A DNA stretch of 64,000 nucleotides from Paenirhodobacter ferrireducens (GTDB taxonomy: Bacteria > Pseudomonadota > Alphaproteobacteria > Rhodobacterales > Rhodobacteraceae). Position numbers and translations under genes: made by a program. The notes under the pieces are model-generated. The model was not told where the DNA came from, searched no databases, and saw only the letters and a list, made by a program, of their open reading frames with translations. The stretch lies in the NCBI RefSeq assembly GCF_004022265.1, contig NZ_SAVB01000027.1, positions 1-64,000 of the forward strand, written 5' to 3'. The stretch's first letter is position 1. Every line of letters begins with the position of its first letter. Shown here one piece after another: positions 61,026-64,000 of this stretch.

Positions 61026-63395
61026 ATGGCGACGGAAGAGGATATCGCGCGGCTTGTGGTCGCTCTGGAAGCCAAGGTCTCGGACTTTCAGAAGAAGATG
61101 GACGCCGCCGAAAAACGCGGCTCGAAGACGTATCAGACCCTGCAACGCGGCTCGAAGCGGGCCACGGATCAGATGGCGTCTGACATGTCGAAAGGTGCGG
61201 GCCGGATCAATCAGGTGCTGGCGGCGGTCTCGGGGAATATCGGGTCGTTCGGCAAGGCCTTTGCGGGCGGCCTGATCGGCGGGGCGGTGACAGGGGCCTT
61301 TGCTGCCATCACTGACAATCTGCGCGAGACGGTCAAGGGCGTGGCCGAGGTGGGCGACGAGGCGAAGAAGTCGGGCCTCGGTGTGCAGGCGTTTCAGGAA
61401 TGGTCCTATGTCGCGGAACAGAACCGCGTCAGCATCGACGCGCTGACGGACGGCTTCAAGGAACTGTCGCTGCGGGCCGATGAATGGATCAAGACCGGCT
61501 CGGGATCGGGCGCGGAGAGTTTCCAACGTCTGGGATTCACGGCGGACGATCTGGCGAAGCGGCTCAAGAACCCTTCGGACCTCATGCTTGAGATCGTGAG
61601 GCGGTTGCAGCGGTTCGATCAGGCGGCACGTATCCGCATCATGGATGAACTTTTCGGCGGCACGGGCGGGGAGCAGTTCGTTCAGTTGATCGACCAAGGG
61701 GCCGATGGATTGCAAAAGACGATCCGGAGGGCGCATGATGTCGGCGCGGTTCTCGACAGCGAGATGATCGACAAGGCGCAGGAGATCGATCGGCAATGGT
61801 CGGACCTGACGGCGCGGGTGTCGAACTTCGCGAAGACTGTGGCCGTGGAGCTCGCGAACATCCCCTGGAACGTGGTGAATACAAAGCTCTCCGAGCTGTT
61901 CTCGAACGAGCAGGTCGGCCGTTCGATCCTCGGGGATAAGGTCTATGAAGCCCTCAAGGAGATGGGGGCACTGACTGACGAACAGGTGACAAAGGTCGAG
62001 ACCCTGCGCGACCGATATTCGGGCCTTTCGGATGCGGCGCAGGACGTGGGCTTGCAGCTTGCGAGTGCGGCCTCGACGGCTGACATGCTCGGCAACGATG
62101 CGCTTTGGCAGGTGCTGGCGACGGCTTCGGCCGACATGCGCGCGCTGTCCGATCAGTTTGCCCAGGGGAAAATTACCGGCGAGCAATTTGCCGAGGGGAT
62201 GGACGGTATCCGCAAGAAGGCGGCGGATGCGCTCGAACAGCTGGACAGCATCGACAAGGCACAGTTCTCGGGGGTGATCTCGGCGCTCGGTGGGCTTGGC
62301 CGGAAGCTTCTCGACCTGATCGACAATGCCAAGACGCTCAAGGCGGCGCTGCCGGGCGGGTCCGCAGCAATCGAGGACACGCGGGGAGAGGCGATCTCTG
62401 AGGCTCGCTCTGGCAGCTACGATCAATCTTCGCCCTACGCGCCCACAACAAGCCCAACGCCGAAGGCCGCGCCACCGATGATCAGCGAGGGAACCGGATC
62501 GACGGGCGGCAGTTCGAAGAAGTCCGGCTCCTCGAAAAAAACGGTGCAGGATCAGATCGACGAGATCGCACAGGACACGGCGGCATTGCAGGCGCAGACG
62601 GCAGCCTTCAACGAAGCCATCGGCAAGGGCACCGAATACGGCGACATGGCAACCTATGCCGCGACGAAGGCGAAGTTGCTGACGGCAGCACAGCAAGAGG
62701 GCAAGACCGTCACCCCGGAACTTGCGGCAGAGATCGAGAAGGTGGCGCAGGCTTACGGCAAGGCGGCGCAGGGTTCGGACGAGGCGCGGGACAATCTGGC
62801 GCGGATGAAGGCTGAGGCAACCGCCGGGGCCAATGCCCTGAGCAACGTGTTCCTGTCCGTCACGGATGGAGTGGACGGTCTCAAGTCGGCGCTGGCAAGC
62901 CTGTTGCAGCAGATCGCCTCGGCGCAGATGAACAAGGCCTTTGCCTCGCTCGCGACCTCGGGCGGCACGACTGGCAGCATCTTTTCTGCGATTGGATCTC
63001 TGATCGGTGGCTATGCCTCGGGCGGTTATACGGGCGACGGCGGACGTAACGAACCTGCGGGCGTGGTTCACCGGGGCGAATATGTGTTCTCGAAAGCTGC
63101 GACGGCGCGGATTGGTGCGGGCAACCTCGAAGCCATGCACCGGGGAGCGATCAAGGGCTATGCCTCGGGCGGATATGTCGGCGGTTCGACCGGATCGGCC
63201 TCGGGCGGGGCGTCGAACGTCAAGGTCGATGTGGGCGTGAGCGTCGATCAGAACGGCAACCTTCAGGCCTATGTGAAGAACGTCTCGCAGCAGACGGTTT
63301 CCAGTGCTGCCCCGTCGATTGTCTCACAGTCGGTTAAGGCCACGCAGAACCACCTCGTTAAATCCCGCATGATCAATTCGAGGAAGACCCTATGA
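61026..63395 (+). CDS. Phage tail tape measure protein
   Basis: 789 residues. N-terminal coiled coil (VVALEAKVSDFQKKMDAAEKR), Gly/Ala-rich hydrophobic stretch (about 80-100), a long helical middle, and the characteristic C-terminal GGYASGGYTGDGGR...AGVVHRGEYVFSKAA...GYASGGYVGG motif of lambda-type tape measures. It sets tail length and takes part in DNA injection. By the usual rule of thumb its size predicts a tail of moderate length. Ten bases after TerL. Confidence 0.9.
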   Translation: MATEEDIARLVVALEAKVSDFQKKMDAAEKRGSKTYQTLQRGSKRATDQMASDMSKGAGRINQVLAAVSGNIGSFGKAFAGGLIGGAVTGAFAAITDNLRETVKGVAEVGDEAKKSGLGVQAFQEWSYVAEQNRVSIDALTDGFKELSLRADEWIKTGSGSGAESFQRLGFTADDLAKRLKNPSDLMLEIVRRLQRFDQAARIRIMDELFGGTGGEQFVQLIDQGADGLQKTIRRAHDVGAVLDSEMIDKAQEIDRQWSDLTARVSNFAKTVAVELANIPWNVVNTKLSELFSNEQVGRSILGDKVYEALKEMGALTDEQVTKVETLRDRYSGLSDAAQDVGLQLASAASTADMLGNDALWQVLATASADMRALSDQFAQGKITGEQFAEGMDGIRKKAADALEQLDSIDKAQFSGVISALGGLGRKLLDLIDNAKTLKAALPGGSAAIEDTRGEAISEARSGSYDQSSPYAPTTSPTPKAAPPMISEGTGSTGGSSKKSGSSKKTVQDQIDEIAQDTAALQAQTAAFNEAIGKGTEYGDMATYAATKAKLLTAAQQEGKTVTPELAAEIEKVAQAYGKAAQGSDEARDNLARMKAEATAGANALSNVFLSVTDGVDGLKSALASLLQQIASAQMNKAFASLATSGGTTGSIFSAIGSLIGGYASGGYTGDGGRNEPAGVVHRGEYVFSKAATARIGAGNLEAMHRGAIKGYASGGYVGGSTGSASGGASNVKVDVGVSVDQNGNLQAYVKNVSQQTVSSAAPSIVSQSVKATQNHLVKSRMINSRKTL

Positions 63396-63745
63396 CCCCG
63401 GCACAGGACCGACTCAAGGATCAACTCTGCGCGGCGCTGGCGGGCATCCTGCGGCGCAAGAAGGTGCATATCCCAGAGGCAGGCTTGCCCGTCTGGGAAT
63501 CCTTCCTGACGCTGACCCAGACCCGGCGGCACCACGCCAATGGGCCGGAACCGATCAGCCTGTTGGAGATCGAGGCTTACAACCGGATGTTCGGGCCGAT
63601 CTCTCGCCAGCATGTCGAGATGCTTCTGGCGATGGATCTGGTCTGGCTCGAATGGGCTGTGAAGCCGAGTGGCAAATCAGCGAAGAAGAAAGAGCCGGTC
63701 ATTCCCCTCACGGCGGAGATGTTCGATTTCGCGTTCGGGAGATAG
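63392..63745 (+). CDS. Phage tail-module protein, unknown
   Basis: 117 residues. ISLLEIEAYNRMFGPISRQHVEMLLAMDLVWLEWA resembles small proteins near tape measure genes that are often called tail assembly chaperones, though those usually precede the tape measure. Overlaps the tape measure stop by four bases. Function uncertain. Confidence 0.65.
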   Translation: MTPAQDRLKDQLCAALAGILRRKKVHIPEAGLPVWESFLTLTQTRRHHANGPEPISLLEIEAYNRMFGPISRQHVEMLLAMDLVWLEWAVKPSGKSAKKKEPVIPLTAEMFDFAFGR

Positions 63746-63747
63746 GC

Positions 63748-64000
63748 ATGGCCTTTCAGCCGAAATCCATATCCGCGAAGCGCAACCGAAAGGAACGGGA
63801 TGCGCGGCGCGGGCGCTTGGGCGAAGGCCGATACAATGGTCTGGTGAAGGAGCTGGCGCGGGTGATCCGGTTGGCGTTCGAAGCGGGTGCGACCGGCTCC
63901 CTGTGGGGGTTGGAAGGGCCTTTGCGGGCGGGCATCCGCTCGGACCTCTGCCTTCAAGGCTGGACGTGGGAAACGGCGGATCTGGTGACGCGTGACGTGC
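63748..64000 (+). CDS. Phage protein, partial, unknown
   Basis: 84 codons visible, continues beyond the right edge. Starts MAFQPKSISAKRNRKERDARRG, very basic, then ELARVIRLAFEAGATGSLWGLEGPLRAGIRSDLC. No family recognised from this part. Follows the previous stop by two bases. Confidence 0.6.
   Translation, partial: MAFQPKSISAKRNRKERDARRGRLGEGRYNGLVKELARVIRLAFEAGATGSLWGLEGPLRAGIRSDLCLQGWTWETADLVTRDV

Larger units (their letters stand above)
47227..64000 (+). mobile_element. Prophage integrated at tRNA-Trp (left end; continues beyond window)
   Basis: Everything from the tRNA-Trp 3' remnant to the right edge reads as one temperate siphophage-type element: integrase next to the att site, a divergent repressor region, replication gene, then HK97-type head, packaging and tail genes on the plus strand in close-packed order. 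Lysis genes, tail tip and the right attachment site are not in the window. The change of strand, many tiny genes and the tRNA junction set the left boundary. Whether it is inducible cannot be judged here. Confidence 0.93.

Noticed and set aside
59331-63140. Long minus-strand open frame opposite terminase and tape measure
   Set aside because: Antisense shadow; low-complexity Arg/His-rich translation and no ribosome site, while the plus-strand genes have clear families.
47227-64000. Gene transfer agent cluster instead of a prophage
   Set aside because: An integrase, an att site in a tRNA, a repressor region and a replication gene are present, which a GTA structural cluster lacks.

Overview
The window reads as chromosomal DNA of a GC-rich alphaproteobacterium of the Rhodobacterales. 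This rests on three things: the gene content and order of the ribosomal/RNA polymerase supercluster; a four-gene polar amino-acid ABC transporter of the Bzt/Aap type; and a luxR-luxI pair directly downstream of rplQ, as I remember for gtaR/gtaI of Rhodobacter capsulatus. A Rhodobacter-like host is therefore my best guess. It is an inference from memory and was not checked by any search.

Layout. Positions 1-47.2 kb are host genes, almost all on the minus strand, so transcription runs from high to low coordinates. Read in that direction: secE-nusG-rplKA-rplJL-rpoBC (47.1-35.1 kb); a lone periplasmic protein and a four-gene lipid/glycan modification cassette (35.0-31.0 kb); rpsL-rpsG-fusA-tuf (30.7-26.5 kb); rpsJ-rplCDW; an unusual regulator-like islet gene; rplB-rpsS-rplV-rpsC-rplP; a plus-strand tRNA-Gln; rpmC-rpsQ-...-rpmD; rraB and a small membrane protein; rplO-secY-adk; rpsM-rpsK-rpoA-rplQ (9.8 kb); a LuxR/LuxI quorum-sensing pair; rarA-crcB-rluC-HAD-ATP12 with ATGA coupled junctions; and finally bztABCD (3.9 kb to the left edge, bztD cut by the window).

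The ribosomal cluster is not one operon. Hairpin/T-tract terminators after tuf, rplW, rplP, rpmD, rplQ and rpoC, and good -35/-10 pairs before rpsL, rpsJ, the islet gene, rpmC, rplO, rpsM and secE, divide it into several transcription units.

From 47.23 kb to the right edge the DNA is a temperate, tailed-phage-like prophage, genes mostly on the plus strand. It begins in the 3' half of a tRNA-Trp gene just upstream of secE. Order: tyrosine integrase; a divergent pair of ribbon-helix-helix (Arc-like) regulators around a 116-bp control region with three related operators; an AlpA-like regulator and a tightly packed set of tiny early genes; a prim-pol/RecA-type replication protein started at TTG; a GGGACA repeat cluster (possible origin or operator); then HK97-type morphogenesis genes in an unusual order (portal, unknown, fused protease-capsid, HNH nuclease, two tail tube paralogues, connector genes, small and large terminase, tape measure). 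The prophage continues past 64 kb, so its lysis and tail-tip genes and far attachment site are not visible.

Most interesting for follow-up: the Arc-like divergent switch with its TCACA-N3-TGTGA operators, the GGGACA cluster, the protease-capsid fusion with a plausible internal start, the rearranged packaging module, and the regulator-like islet inside the S10 operon.
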